DNA of 64,000 nucleotides from contig WOUP01000003.1 in assembly GCA_009772895.1 (NCBI GenBank), positions 186,001 to 250,000 of the forward strand, in the 5' to 3' direction. Every line of letters starts with the position of its first letter. The stretch's first letter is position 1. The translations under genes and the position numbers were made by a program. The DNA comes from Puniceicoccaceae bacterium 5H. GTDB lineage: Bacteria; Verrucomicrobiota; Verrucomicrobiia; Opitutales; Oceanipulchritudinaceae. This document shows, piece after piece, positions 45,116-53,091 of this stretch. The notes beneath the pieces were generated by a model. The model saw nothing but the letters and a program-made list of their open reading frames with translations, ran no database searches and was not told where the DNA came from.

Positions 45116-46153
45116 ATGAACTATCCTAAACTACTCCTCCCCCTGGCCATGTGCACCACTTTGGCCATGAGCGCTTCTGCTGCCTGGACCCTCGTCGACG
45201 ATTTCTCCACCGATACGGTCGCGTCCGGCGCCTGGGAATATGACGTGAACCCCGAAACCGATACGACGGCGTATGTTGCGGTCGAAAACGGTACGTTGGC
45301 CGCCTATCCCGGCACTCCGGGCGAAGACACCCTCAACATGGTGGCCGATACGCCCATGCCCGAAGGCATCGCCATCGATGGCGTCGGGACCGTGTTCCTG
45401 CAGGTGCGTCAGCCCATGGTCGACGGCACGAAAGGCCAGATCGACACCGTCTGGGGTATCACCGATCTGGACGAAAACGTGAACCGCTACGCCGACTTCA
45501 TGGCGTTGATGCGTGTCGAGTACGACGAGTCCTTCGACGTTTACGAAGGCACCACGATCGACGGTTCGACCGTGGGTTACCAGACGGTCCTCGCCGACGG
45601 CGTCGGCTTCACCGGCGATGTCTGGTACAACATCTGGATCGTGGTGGACAACACTTCCACGACGAACCCCGGTGGCTTCAAGGTCTACATGCAAGGGGGC
45701 ACCGAGTATCCCACTCAAACCCTCGTATACCCGGACCCGAACATCGCGGACAGTGACCCGGATGAAGACGGTTTGGCCGGCTTCCGCCGTCCGCTGGGTT
45801 TCGATCCCATCGACAACTTCCGCATCCTGACCTCCGCTGGCCGCACCACGGATGTGCTTAAGGGGCAAGACCCGACCTACTTCGACAACATCTATGTCGA
45901 CGCAGGTTCGGTGAACCTCGATAACCCGGTCGACGGTGGTTCCCAGAACATGGGCCCCGGCATCTTCTCCGACTACGTTGAAGATGAAAACGGCAACGTC
46001 ATGACCGGCGACTGGATGGGCGCGGTCTATGTGACCGAATATCCCTGGGTCTGGTCCTACGACCTCACCAAGTGGGTCTATGTGCCGGATGCCGATGGCA
46101 ACCTGACCGCCGAACAAGGCGTCTGGATCTACGCTTCGCGTCCGCAGCAATAG
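45116..46153 (+). CDS. Secreted beta-sandwich protein with W/Y-rich C-terminal tail
   Basis: A 345-residue secreted protein. A signal peptide (MNYPKLLLPLAMCTTLAMSASA) precedes a body of beta-strand-like repeats (about 25-275) that resembles a concanavalin/LamG-type fold; NIWIVVDNTSTTNPGGFKVY and FDNIYVDAGSVNL are typical of such laminin-like domains. I see no catalytic motif, so carbohydrate binding is the guess. The last about 60 residues (GDWMGAVYVTEYPWVWSYDL, then KWVYVPDADGN) match the tail of the secreted GH88 at 51.6 kb. It follows the TonB receptor by 34 bases and may be its surface partner. Confidence 0.8.
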   Translation: MNYPKLLLPLAMCTTLAMSASAAWTLVDDFSTDTVASGAWEYDVNPETDTTAYVAVENGTLAAYPGTPGEDTLNMVADTPMPEGIAIDGVGTVFLQVRQPMVDGTKGQIDTVWGITDLDENVNRYADFMALMRVEYDESFDVYEGTTIDGSTVGYQTVLADGVGFTGDVWYNIWIVVDNTSTTNPGGFKVYMQGGTEYPTQTLVYPDPNIADSDPDEDGLAGFRRPLGFDPIDNFRILTSAGRTTDVLKGQDPTYFDNIYVDAGSVNLDNPVDGGSQNMGPGIFSDYVEDENGNVMTGDWMGAVYVTEYPWVWSYDLTKWVYVPDADGNLTAEQGVWIYASRPQQ

Positions 46154-46180
46154 AGCTTTCCTGCTCTGATTGAAAATCTC

Positions 46181-46221
46181 TGAAGCCTGCTCGGTCCGAG
46201 CCCGAGAGGTTTCAGGCTTCA
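46181..46221. repeat. Stable hairpin between two genes of the cluster
   Basis: TGAAGCCTG (46181-46189) pairs perfectly with CAGGCTTCA (46213-46221), and CTCGG (46190-46194) with CCGAG (46202-46206) extends the stem. No U-tract follows, so it is more likely a processing or mRNA-stabilising element than a terminator. Confidence 0.5.
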
Positions 46222-46288
46222 TGATTAAAATTCAGGCTGTGTGGCCTGAACAGGGGCCTCTGCGTCCCCGAAAAAGTCCCGATACTTT

Positions 46289-47299
46289 ATGTCCAACACC
46301 ATCTTATATGCCCTCACCGACGTAGAGTGGCAGACGTTCTTCCCCGGCAAGATGCGGGACGAGGTCACTGGCTTGGCGGAAAATGCCGTCGTGGTCGACC
46401 CGCTCTCCTTCGACGCGGAAACGTGGGAGCAGCAGTTGAGCGAAACGAAGCCCGACATCCTCGTGGCTTGCTGGAAGACGCCGGCATTGCCGGAAAATCT
46501 CCAGAAGCTGACCGATGGCAAGCTGCAGTACGTCTGTTACCTTTCTGGTTCGGTCCGCAAGCTGCTCACGGCCGAGCACATCGACGACGGCCTGACCGTT
46601 ACCAACTGGGGCAACTCCATTTCTCGCACTGTAGCCGAGTGCGGCTTGATGCTGGGGATCGCCTGTATGCGGCGTGCCAGCTACTGGACGATTGGCATGC
46701 ACCGCGCGAACGCCTGGAAGACGCCGGAGACGATCACGGGCTCCCTCTTTGAACGCCGGATTGGCCTTCACGGGTTCGGCTCCATCTCCCGCGAGCTGGT
46801 CAAGCTGCTGCAGCCCTTCGACACTCAAATTTCGACTTATTCGCCGCGCGTGCCGGATGCTCTGTTGGAAGAGTTTAACGTCAGTCGCGCCGACACCCTG
46901 GAATCCCTTTTTGCAGATAACGATATCATCTTCGAACTGGCGGCTCTCACGCCGGAGAATACCGGTATCGTGACCGAAGAACTTTTGCGCAGCATTCCCG
47001 AGGGTGGGGCATTCATCAACATCGGCCGCGGTGCCGTGGTGGACGAGGAAGCCCTCGCCCGGGTCGCCGCCGATGGCAAGATCCAGGTGGGCCTCGACGT
47101 CTACGGCAAGGAACCGCTGCCCAAAGACTCCCCCTTCCGCCAAAATGATGCGGTGATGACGCTGCCCCACTTGAGTGGCCCCACCACCGACCGCCGCCAG
47201 GATTGTGGACGCCTTGCGATCCAGAACATCAAGGCCTACCAGAATGGCGGCGAGCTTGAATCTGTTGTGACGGTCAGCGTCTACCAACGCGCCTCCTAA
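46289..47299 (+). CDS. D-2-hydroxyacid dehydrogenase family protein
   Basis: A 336-residue NAD-dependent D-isomer-specific 2-hydroxyacid dehydrogenase. The NAD-binding stretch is RIGLHGFGSISRELVKLL, where the usual third Gly of GxGxxG is Ser. The catalytic Arg (INIGRGAVVDEEAL), Glu (VGLDVYGKEPL) and His (TLPHLSGPT) are in place. It lies 15 bases before the DUF2264 gene and in the same direction. In alginate or uronate clusters such enzymes could reduce a 2-keto acid; the true substrate is unknown. Confidence 0.86.
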   Translation: MSNTILYALTDVEWQTFFPGKMRDEVTGLAENAVVVDPLSFDAETWEQQLSETKPDILVACWKTPALPENLQKLTDGKLQYVCYLSGSVRKLLTAEHIDDGLTVTNWGNSISRTVAECGLMLGIACMRRASYWTIGMHRANAWKTPETITGSLFERRIGLHGFGSISRELVKLLQPFDTQISTYSPRVPDALLEEFNVSRADTLESLFADNDIIFELAALTPENTGIVTEELLRSIPEGGAFINIGRGAVVDEEALARVAADGKIQVGLDVYGKEPLPKDSPFRQNDAVMTLPHLSGPTTDRRQDCGRLAIQNIKAYQNGGELESVVTVSVYQRAS

Positions 47300-47314
47300 A
47301 AAGAAGCCGTATTC

Positions 47315-49180
47315 ATGGAAATTCCTTCTGCCTATCGCGAATGGCAACAAGCCGCCTGGGATTTGCTCGAGCCCCTGACGCATCTGATGCAACCGGGGCT
47401 CTCCGAGCTGCCCCTGGCCGGAAACGCCAGTGACCACGGCGCCAATGCCGACCGTCTGGAAGCTTTCGCGCGCCCCTGTTTGCTCGCCTCCTTTTGGTTG
47501 GCGAGCCATCCGGAGCAGCCGGAAGCCGAAAAGGTGGCGGCGTGGTTCCGCCAGGCGATCGACCTCGGCACCAACCCCGCCGAAGCCGATCACTACTGGG
47601 GTCCGAATGCCAATTACCACCAGAATGGCGTGGAGATGGGGCTGCTGGGGATCGCCCTCGAAGCGGCCCGCGATCGCCTGTGGGAGCCGCTGAGCGAGGA
47701 GACAAAGCAGCGCGTCATCCGCTGGATGGCCTCCAACCGCGGCACCGGCCACCACTGGAACAACCACTTTTACTTCGGCGTGTTTGCGCTGGAGTTCCTG
47801 GAGTCCGTCGGTGCCGGGCGCGAGAGCGACCGCCAGTCCATCGACCACTGGTTTGGCGAAATGGAGCTGATGTATCGTGGCCGGGGCTGGTTCATGGACG
47901 GCATGAACCAGACCTACGACCACTACAACGCCTACGCCTTTCACTTTTACGGACCCATGTGGTCCTATCTCTACGGGCACCGCAATCCCGCCCGCGCTCG
48001 CCGCTGGTGCCAATGGACGCGTGAGTTTCTCAGCTCCTACCAGCACGTGTTTGCCGCTTCGGGTGAGCATCCGGCGTTCGGCCGTTCCATCACGTATCGC
48101 TTCAACGCCTCTTCCTGCTTCGCTGCGGCGCAGTTGGTCGATGCAACGGAGCTGTCGCCGGGTCGTTGCCGTCGCCTTTGCACGCGCAACCTGCGCTTTT
48201 TCCTCGACCGCGAAGGCACCCGCCAGGAGCAGGGGGCTCTCTCCCTCGGCTGGCGCGACACCTTCCCTGAGGTCGCCGAGCCCTACTCGTGCGCCGGTTC
48301 GCCTTATTGGGCCGCCAAGGCTTTCGTCTGTCTGCTCGTGCCGCCGCATCACGCCTTCTGGCAAGAGGCGGAGCAACCGCTGGCAGCCGAACAGGGCGAC
48401 TACGTGCACGTGGCCGATCCGGCGGGTCTCGTCTTCCGCTCGATCGGGGGACAGGCCGAGATCCTCAATGCCGGCTCCGAGATCAGTGCGGGCAACCGCG
48501 ACAAGTTCGGACCCTACAAGTGGGGCAAGCTGGCCTACCGCACCGACTTTGGCTTCACCATCGCACCCCGTGGAGACTATTCGCCCGACATGGGGCTGAC
48601 GGCGGTGGATCCGCGTGACGGGCGCCGCTTCGGCCGCCACTACACGGTGCCGCTCGAGATAGGTCGCGATCACTACCTCAGCAGCTACAATCTGGGTGAC
48701 AACCAGATCCAGGCCAATGTTTCGGTCGAAACGTTCGTGGCGTGGAAGGATGGCTGGATCCTGCAGGTGCACCGCTACTGCAGCTATCAGCCCATGGATT
48801 TCACGATCGGCACCTTCGCCTTGCCGCTCGAGCAGCCCGAGGCCCAGCAGTCGCTCGACTTGCCCCTGCTGCAAGCCAGTGGGGAAGGGCGCAGCGTCGC
48901 GCTTCAACCGCTGCAACGTAGCCTCGAAGCCGCCCGTGACAGCCGCCTGAGCGAGAGCGAGCCGCGCCGCCACCTGCAGGCGCCTTACCACATCACGCCG
49001 CTGCTCCAGAGCTCGGCCCAGGTGGGCGAGGGGTATCTGGCGGCGCTCAGCTATGCCGGCTATGAGTCCCGCGTCCAACCCTGGAGCGTTGTCTCGCTCG
49101 AGCAAGGAGTCTGGACGCTGAAGCACCCGCAGCACGGCCTCTGGATGCTCCGGAACGCCTGGCTGCCTGCACTCGACTAG
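47315..49180 (+). CDS. DUF2264-family protein
   Basis: A 621-residue cytoplasmic protein (no signal peptide). The N-terminal two thirds match DUF2264, an alpha/alpha-toroid family: ADRLEAFARPCLLASFWLAS, GWFMDGMNQTYDHYNAYAFH, GRSITYRFNASSCFAAAQL and CAGSPYWAAKAFVCLLVPP. The last third (about 420-620) is beta-rich, as in many lyases. The fold resembles polysaccharide-lyase and unsaturated-glycan hydrolase folds, so a role on oligo-uronates is plausible. It is ten bases before the PL15-type lyase, strongly suggesting a joint function. No biochemical activity can be claimed from sequence. Confidence 0.85.
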   Translation: MEIPSAYREWQQAAWDLLEPLTHLMQPGLSELPLAGNASDHGANADRLEAFARPCLLASFWLASHPEQPEAEKVAAWFRQAIDLGTNPAEADHYWGPNANYHQNGVEMGLLGIALEAARDRLWEPLSEETKQRVIRWMASNRGTGHHWNNHFYFGVFALEFLESVGAGRESDRQSIDHWFGEMELMYRGRGWFMDGMNQTYDHYNAYAFHFYGPMWSYLYGHRNPARARRWCQWTREFLSSYQHVFAASGEHPAFGRSITYRFNASSCFAAAQLVDATELSPGRCRRLCTRNLRFFLDREGTRQEQGALSLGWRDTFPEVAEPYSCAGSPYWAAKAFVCLLVPPHHAFWQEAEQPLAAEQGDYVHVADPAGLVFRSIGGQAEILNAGSEISAGNRDKFGPYKWGKLAYRTDFGFTIAPRGDYSPDMGLTAVDPRDGRRFGRHYTVPLEIGRDHYLSSYNLGDNQIQANVSVETFVAWKDGWILQVHRYCSYQPMDFTIGTFALPLEQPEAQQSLDLPLLQASGEGRSVALQPLQRSLEAARDSRLSESEPRRHLQAPYHITPLLQSSAQVGEGYLAALSYAGYESRVQPWSVVSLEQGVWTLKHPQHGLWMLRNAWLPALD

Positions 49181-49190
49181 GACCCCTTTC

Positions 49191-51287
49191 ATGTTCCTCC
49201 GTAAAATCCCCCTTATCCTCTGTCTCTGCGTCACGGCGGTCGTTTCGGCGGCCCCCGCTGACCACGTGCCCGCAGACGCGCCCCGCACTTGGGTGCGCGC
49301 CGGTCAGCAAGACGCATTCCGGGCGTTCATCGCATCGCCCGAGGGCCAGCGGTATTACGAAGATATCAAGGCCGACTTCGACGCGAACTGGCTTAACTAT
49401 CCGTTCCCCGAAGAGCCGCCGACCTACGGCGATCCCGACCCGAAAAAGCGCACCCCGGAGAAGGTGATCCTGTGGCGCCAGGCCCAGGACGTCTGCAACC
49501 GGGTGGCCACCGTGGCCGAGGCCGCGACCATGATCTGGTTGGTCGAAGGCGACGAGCGTTACCTGGAGAAGGCCAAGACCTTCCTGCTCAACGTCTGCGA
49601 TTGGGATCCCCGTGGCGTCACCGATATCTACTACAACGACGAGGCGCACTTCCGCCTGTGGCGCAAGCTGCCCGAGGTCTACGACCAGATCCGGGACGAG
49701 TTGACGCCGCAGCAGCGCGAGAAGGTGCTCGAAGTCTTCCGTGACCGCGGCAACCGCTCGGTGCAGTGGATCAAGGATTCCGGCCTGGAGGAACTCTCTC
49801 GCAATTCGGTCGAGAAGGAGCCGAGCAGCCACCCCGTACGCTTCATGGCCATGACGGGGCGCTCCGGCCTGGCGCTCTACGACGACATCCCGGAGGCGAA
49901 GGACTGGTATCACTTTGCCTACGACTTTTACAAAAACGTCTTCACGCCCTTCGGGGGCGACGATGGCGGTTGGGCGGAAGGCGCGGCCTACTGGCGCGGC
50001 GTCTATGAGCACGCGGATTTTCAGGATGCCCTGTTGCTGATCGACGATCCGCTGGCCTACAACCAGCCGTTCTGGAAGAACACGAGCTACTTCCAGGTCT
50101 ACTTCACTCAGCCGTATCTGGCCACGGGCTTCGGCGACTACTCCAATGCCGGCAAGTTCGACATGGAGCCGGGCGTCTACCACTTCATCCGCCACATGTC
50201 CAAGGTGCTGCAAGACGGCTACCTGCGGGCCTGGACGGATCTCTACGACGATCCGCGCCCCTTGCCGGACGCGTACGGCCTGAAGAAGATCTACCGCGTT
50301 TATCCCAACGAGACCGAATACGTGTGGCGCGAGTTCACCGTGGCAGACAAGAAGCTGCCGCAGCCGAAGGACCTCGGCGAATTGCCGAGCAGCCGCTACT
50401 TCAGTGATGTGGGTTGGGTGGCCTTCCACTCCGCGCTCGGCCAGCCGGACGACGATATCCAGCTGTCCTTCAAGAGCAGCCCATACGGCTCGTTCAGCCA
50501 CAGCCATGCGGACCAGAATGCCTTTATTCTCAACGCCTACGGCGAAAACCTCGCGATCAACAGCGGCTATCGGGAATACCACCGGTCCAAGCACCACAAG
50601 TATTATACCCGCACGACCCGCTCGAAGAATGCCCTGCTGATCGATATGCGGGGCCAGGATACGCAGAACAAGGACGCCAAGGGCAAGATCACGCACTTTG
50701 AGCAGAACGACTACTTCAGCTGGGCGCAGGGCGAGGCCAAACAGGCTTATCAGACCTTGCAGCCGCGCATCGACCTCGAGCAGGTAACGCGTGACATCGT
50801 CTTTATCGACAACCGCTACTTTGTAGTGCGCGATGTGGTGAAGACCGACGATCCGGTGATGGTGAGCTACCTGCTGCATGCCGAGCGTCCGATCTCGGCC
50901 AGCGACGAGGTCAATGCCGTCCAGATCGTCAATGGGCAGGCGCACCTCGTGGTCAAGCTCGAGGCCTGGCAGAACGATTTCATGTTCCGCACCTGGAAGG
51001 GCTTCGATGTCCCGGTGGATCAGGATTACGTGGACCCGGCCGAAGTGGCCAAGCGCCCATGGATGACGGCCCCGAACGTCGAGCAGGAGCATTTCCGCGC
51101 CGACATCAACACCTACAGTGAAGACGTCGTCATTTATTCGGTCCTCTGGCCGACCCGCGAATCCGGCGACCTCGGCTCTGTCAACCTGACGGTAAAAGAC
51201 CGCGACAACGTGGAAGTCAGGCGCCCCGACGGCAGCACCGATCACCTACATTTCGGAGATGAACAACTCCAGATAGAAAAGCGATAG
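49191..51287 (+). CDS. PL15/heparinase II/III-type polysaccharide lyase
   Basis: A 698-residue secreted lyase with a signal peptide (MFLRKIPLILCLCVTAVVSA). The N-terminal half (about 35-390) is an alpha/alpha toroid of the DUF4962 type (VATVAEAATMIWLVEGDERYLEKA; FGGDDGGWAEGAAYWRGVYEH). The C-terminal half is the heparinase II/III beta domain (GSFSHSHADQNAFILNAYGENLAI). The His-rich SHSHADQ block is a known catalytic region of this fold. This arrangement is that of PL15 exo-type oligo-alginate lyases such as Atu3025. It is the last gene of the unit and is followed by a terminator. PL17 or a heparin-type specificity is the alternative. Confidence 0.85.
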   Translation: MFLRKIPLILCLCVTAVVSAAPADHVPADAPRTWVRAGQQDAFRAFIASPEGQRYYEDIKADFDANWLNYPFPEEPPTYGDPDPKKRTPEKVILWRQAQDVCNRVATVAEAATMIWLVEGDERYLEKAKTFLLNVCDWDPRGVTDIYYNDEAHFRLWRKLPEVYDQIRDELTPQQREKVLEVFRDRGNRSVQWIKDSGLEELSRNSVEKEPSSHPVRFMAMTGRSGLALYDDIPEAKDWYHFAYDFYKNVFTPFGGDDGGWAEGAAYWRGVYEHADFQDALLLIDDPLAYNQPFWKNTSYFQVYFTQPYLATGFGDYSNAGKFDMEPGVYHFIRHMSKVLQDGYLRAWTDLYDDPRPLPDAYGLKKIYRVYPNETEYVWREFTVADKKLPQPKDLGELPSSRYFSDVGWVAFHSALGQPDDDIQLSFKSSPYGSFSHSHADQNAFILNAYGENLAINSGYREYHRSKHHKYYTRTTRSKNALLIDMRGQDTQNKDAKGKITHFEQNDYFSWAQGEAKQAYQTLQPRIDLEQVTRDIVFIDNRYFVVRDVVKTDDPVMVSYLLHAERPISASDEVNAVQIVNGQAHLVVKLEAWQNDFMFRTWKGFDVPVDQDYVDPAEVAKRPWMTAPNVEQEHFRADINTYSEDVVIYSVLWPTRESGDLGSVNLTVKDRDNVEVRRPDGSTDHLHFGDEQLQIEKR

Positions 51288-51358
51288 GGTAACCATAACA
51301 GTGCCGCAAACGTGGCAAGCCTTGGTGAAAGCCAGGGTGTAATGAAGGTAGGATTAGA

Positions 51359-51386
51359 CCGGCTGGCCTCGCGCCAGCCGGCTTTT
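51359..51386 (+). terminator. Terminator after the PL15-type lyase
   Basis: CCGGCTGGC (51359-51367) pairs perfectly with GCCAGCCGG (51373-51381) around CTCGC, followed by CTTTT. It is 71 bases past the lyase stop. Confidence 0.85.
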
Positions 51387-51496
51387 CTGTCTTTGGGTGG
51401 GCAAGGCTGTCGAGAAAGCGCGTCGCCGCTCAGCGCCGCGGGCACGGCGGCCGGTCTGGTGTTTATGACGGGAGAGCGCTCGTGTCGGGGCACAAG

Positions 51497-51530
51497 AAAG
51501 GCCGGAAGCTTTCCCGACTTCCGGCCTTTT
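51497..51530. terminator. Bidirectional terminator between the PL15-type lyase and the secreted GH88
   Basis: A long stem, AAAGGCCGGAAG (51497-51508) with CTTCCGGCCTTT (51518-51529), has a nine-base loop and a T on the 3' side (to 51530); on the minus strand U-rich sequence follows too. It would stop the GH88 transcript (stop at 51573) and any read-through of the lyase operon. Confidence 0.8.
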
Positions 51531-51572
51531 CTATCTGTTCTGGTGCCGTGACTAGCTAGTGCTGTAAGATGC

Positions 51573-52949
51573 CTATGGTTTGGGCACGAAGCCCCAGCCC
51601 CCGTTTGCGTCGGAGGCGTCTTCGGGCAAATAGATCCAGTGCTGCATGTCCGCGCTGTAGACCCACGGGTCTTGCAGGATGTAGAGCGGGCCGAGGAAGT
51701 CACCCGTCATGGCCCAGAAGTTGCCGCCTACGTTGTAGCCGCGCCAGGTGTCAATTGAGTCCTGCGGGATCCAATTGAGGTAGCGCCACATGGCTTCAAT
51801 GAAGTAGTAGTCGCCCGTTACCGCGCCGACTTCGGGCTCACCCCACTTTTCGGACCCCTTGGCCAGGACAGACTCGTAGTCGGTGCCGATCGAGAGATAA
51901 GGGGCCTGCGTCAGGGAGTTGAGCATGTTTTCCGCCGCGGTCAGGTACTTCTGTTCGCCGGTGGTCTGGTAAAGTTCGAGGGCGGCGGAGGCCACGATGG
52001 CGGCGGCGGAAGTGTCGCGTGGATTTTCGCTGTCGATCGGGGCGTCGAAGTCGCTGTAGGGCACATAATCGTCTACCTGCGCTTCGGTGGCCGTCATGAA
52101 ATAGTCGAAGGTGTGCTCGGCGCGCTCCAGCATGCGGGGCAGTTGGGTGTAGCGGTAGAGCATCGTGTAGCCATAGACGGCCCAGGCCTGGCCGCGCGAC
52201 CAGGTGGAGTCCGTTTTCCAGCCTTGGTGGGTGCGCTTGGAATCGACGCTGCCGTCCAGATTGTAATCGACGACGTGGAAGGTGCTGTAGTCGTCGCGCA
52301 CGAGATCTTCCCAGCTGGCATCGGCATGCGAGATGGCGGCATCGGCCCAGGCGGTATTGCCGCCGTGCTGCGAAGCCCAAAGGATGATCTCCATGTTCAT
52401 CATCATGTCGATGTTGACCTCGAAGGGCTCGGTGTTCGGCGTCGAATCGCTCGCCGGCCAGGCGCGGAAGGCGCCGATGTTGGAGTTCCAGCGTTCGTCG
52501 ATCAAGGTGTCGGCGCCCTGGATGATGACAGAGGTATAATCGGAGGTGTCGACGTCGGCACCCAGCATCAGAGCCGTGCCGAAAGCGCAGTAGATCTGGA
52601 AACCGGTATCGTTGTCGGTCGCGGTGGCGCGAGAACGCACACCTTGGTCCCAGCGCGCACCACGGTTCGCCCAGATAGCGTCGTTGGAGAGGTCCGAGAG
52701 ATACCAGAAGATGCCGGGCACGAAACCGCTCGTCCACGTGCTGTCGTTTTGCGTGCGCCAGACCCCGGAGGTGTTGGTGTAGTTGACAAAGGTCTCCTGG
52801 TCGGAGAGGCGGTTGCTTGCGGTGTAATCCCAGCGGTCGGCGGCGTATCCAATGGAATCCGCAATCTGTTGCTGTAGTGCTAGATCGGCGTGGGCTGCGA
52901 GGGGGAGTGCCGTCAATGCGGCACACCAGGACAAGGAACTTAACTTCAT
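51573..52949 (-). CDS. Secreted GH88 unsaturated glucuronyl hydrolase with W/Y-rich tail
   Basis: A 458-residue secreted protein. The signal peptide (MKLSSLSWCAALTALPLAAHA) is followed by an alpha/alpha toroid of the GH88 family (about 30-395): STWTSGFVPGIFWYLSDLSN, FEVNIDMMMNMEIILWAS with the catalytic Asp, STWSRGQAWAVYGYTMLYRY, NPRDTSAAAIVASAALELYQ and AVTGDYYFIEAMWRYLN. It would remove unsaturated uronic acids from lyase products. The last about 55 residues (MTGDFLGPLYILQDPWVYS, HWIYLPEDASD) match the tail of the 45.1 kb protein. It runs opposite to the lyase operon and has the shared motif 24 bases before its start. Confidence 0.9.
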   Translation of the reverse strand: MKLSSLSWCAALTALPLAAHADLALQQQIADSIGYAADRWDYTASNRLSDQETFVNYTNTSGVWRTQNDSTWTSGFVPGIFWYLSDLSNDAIWANRGARWDQGVRSRATATDNDTGFQIYCAFGTALMLGADVDTSDYTSVIIQGADTLIDERWNSNIGAFRAWPASDSTPNTEPFEVNIDMMMNMEIILWASQHGGNTAWADAAISHADASWEDLVRDDYSTFHVVDYNLDGSVDSKRTHQGWKTDSTWSRGQAWAVYGYTMLYRYTQLPRMLERAEHTFDYFMTATEAQVDDYVPYSDFDAPIDSENPRDTSAAAIVASAALELYQTTGEQKYLTAAENMLNSLTQAPYLSIGTDYESVLAKGSEKWGEPEVGAVTGDYYFIEAMWRYLNWIPQDSIDTWRGYNVGGNFWAMTGDFLGPLYILQDPWVYSADMQHWIYLPEDASDANGGWGFVPKP

Positions 52950-52972
52950 GTGGGGGTATTCGAAGGAGTGAG

Positions 52973-52986
52973 CCTAATACTTATTA
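52973..52986 (-). promoter_or_regulatory. Shared motif YYAATAARWATYAG, copy before the secreted GH88
   Basis: On the minus strand the sequence reads TTAATAAGTATTAG, 23 bases before the GH88 start and pointing toward it. Its core TAATA-CT-TATTA on the + strand (52975-52986) is a perfect inverted repeat. Confidence 0.55.
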
Positions 52987-52996
52987 ACTCATAGTT

Positions 52997-53012
52997 AAAA
53001 CGTCAACGTTTT
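52997..53012. promoter_or_regulatory. Palindrome AAAACGT-CA-ACGTTTT before the secreted GH88
   Basis: Perfect inverted repeat with seven-base arms and a two-base spacer, 48-63 bases upstream of the GH88 start. It has the symmetry and central CG steps that LacI-family regulators often bind. Confidence 0.45.
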
Positions 53013-53091
53013 TGGCCCGCAAAATCCCGGTACATAAGCAGAGCGACTCCGGGTGTGAAGTCGCTCGCAGGGAGGGGAAAAGGCAACCGGC

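Noticed and set aside
46304-49288. Long open frame of 994 codons on the minus strand opposite the dehydrogenase and DUF2264 genes
   Set aside because: Antisense to two recognisable proteins; its translation shows Arg/Gly/Ala-rich noise without domains or a signal peptide.
49047-51245. 732-codon minus-strand frame opposite the PL15-type lyase
   Set aside because: Antisense to a lyase with a signal peptide and conserved motifs; no similarity of its own.
51312-51551. 79-codon frame between the lyase and the GH88 gene
   Set aside because: It runs through two terminator hairpins and shows no ribosome site or family similarity.
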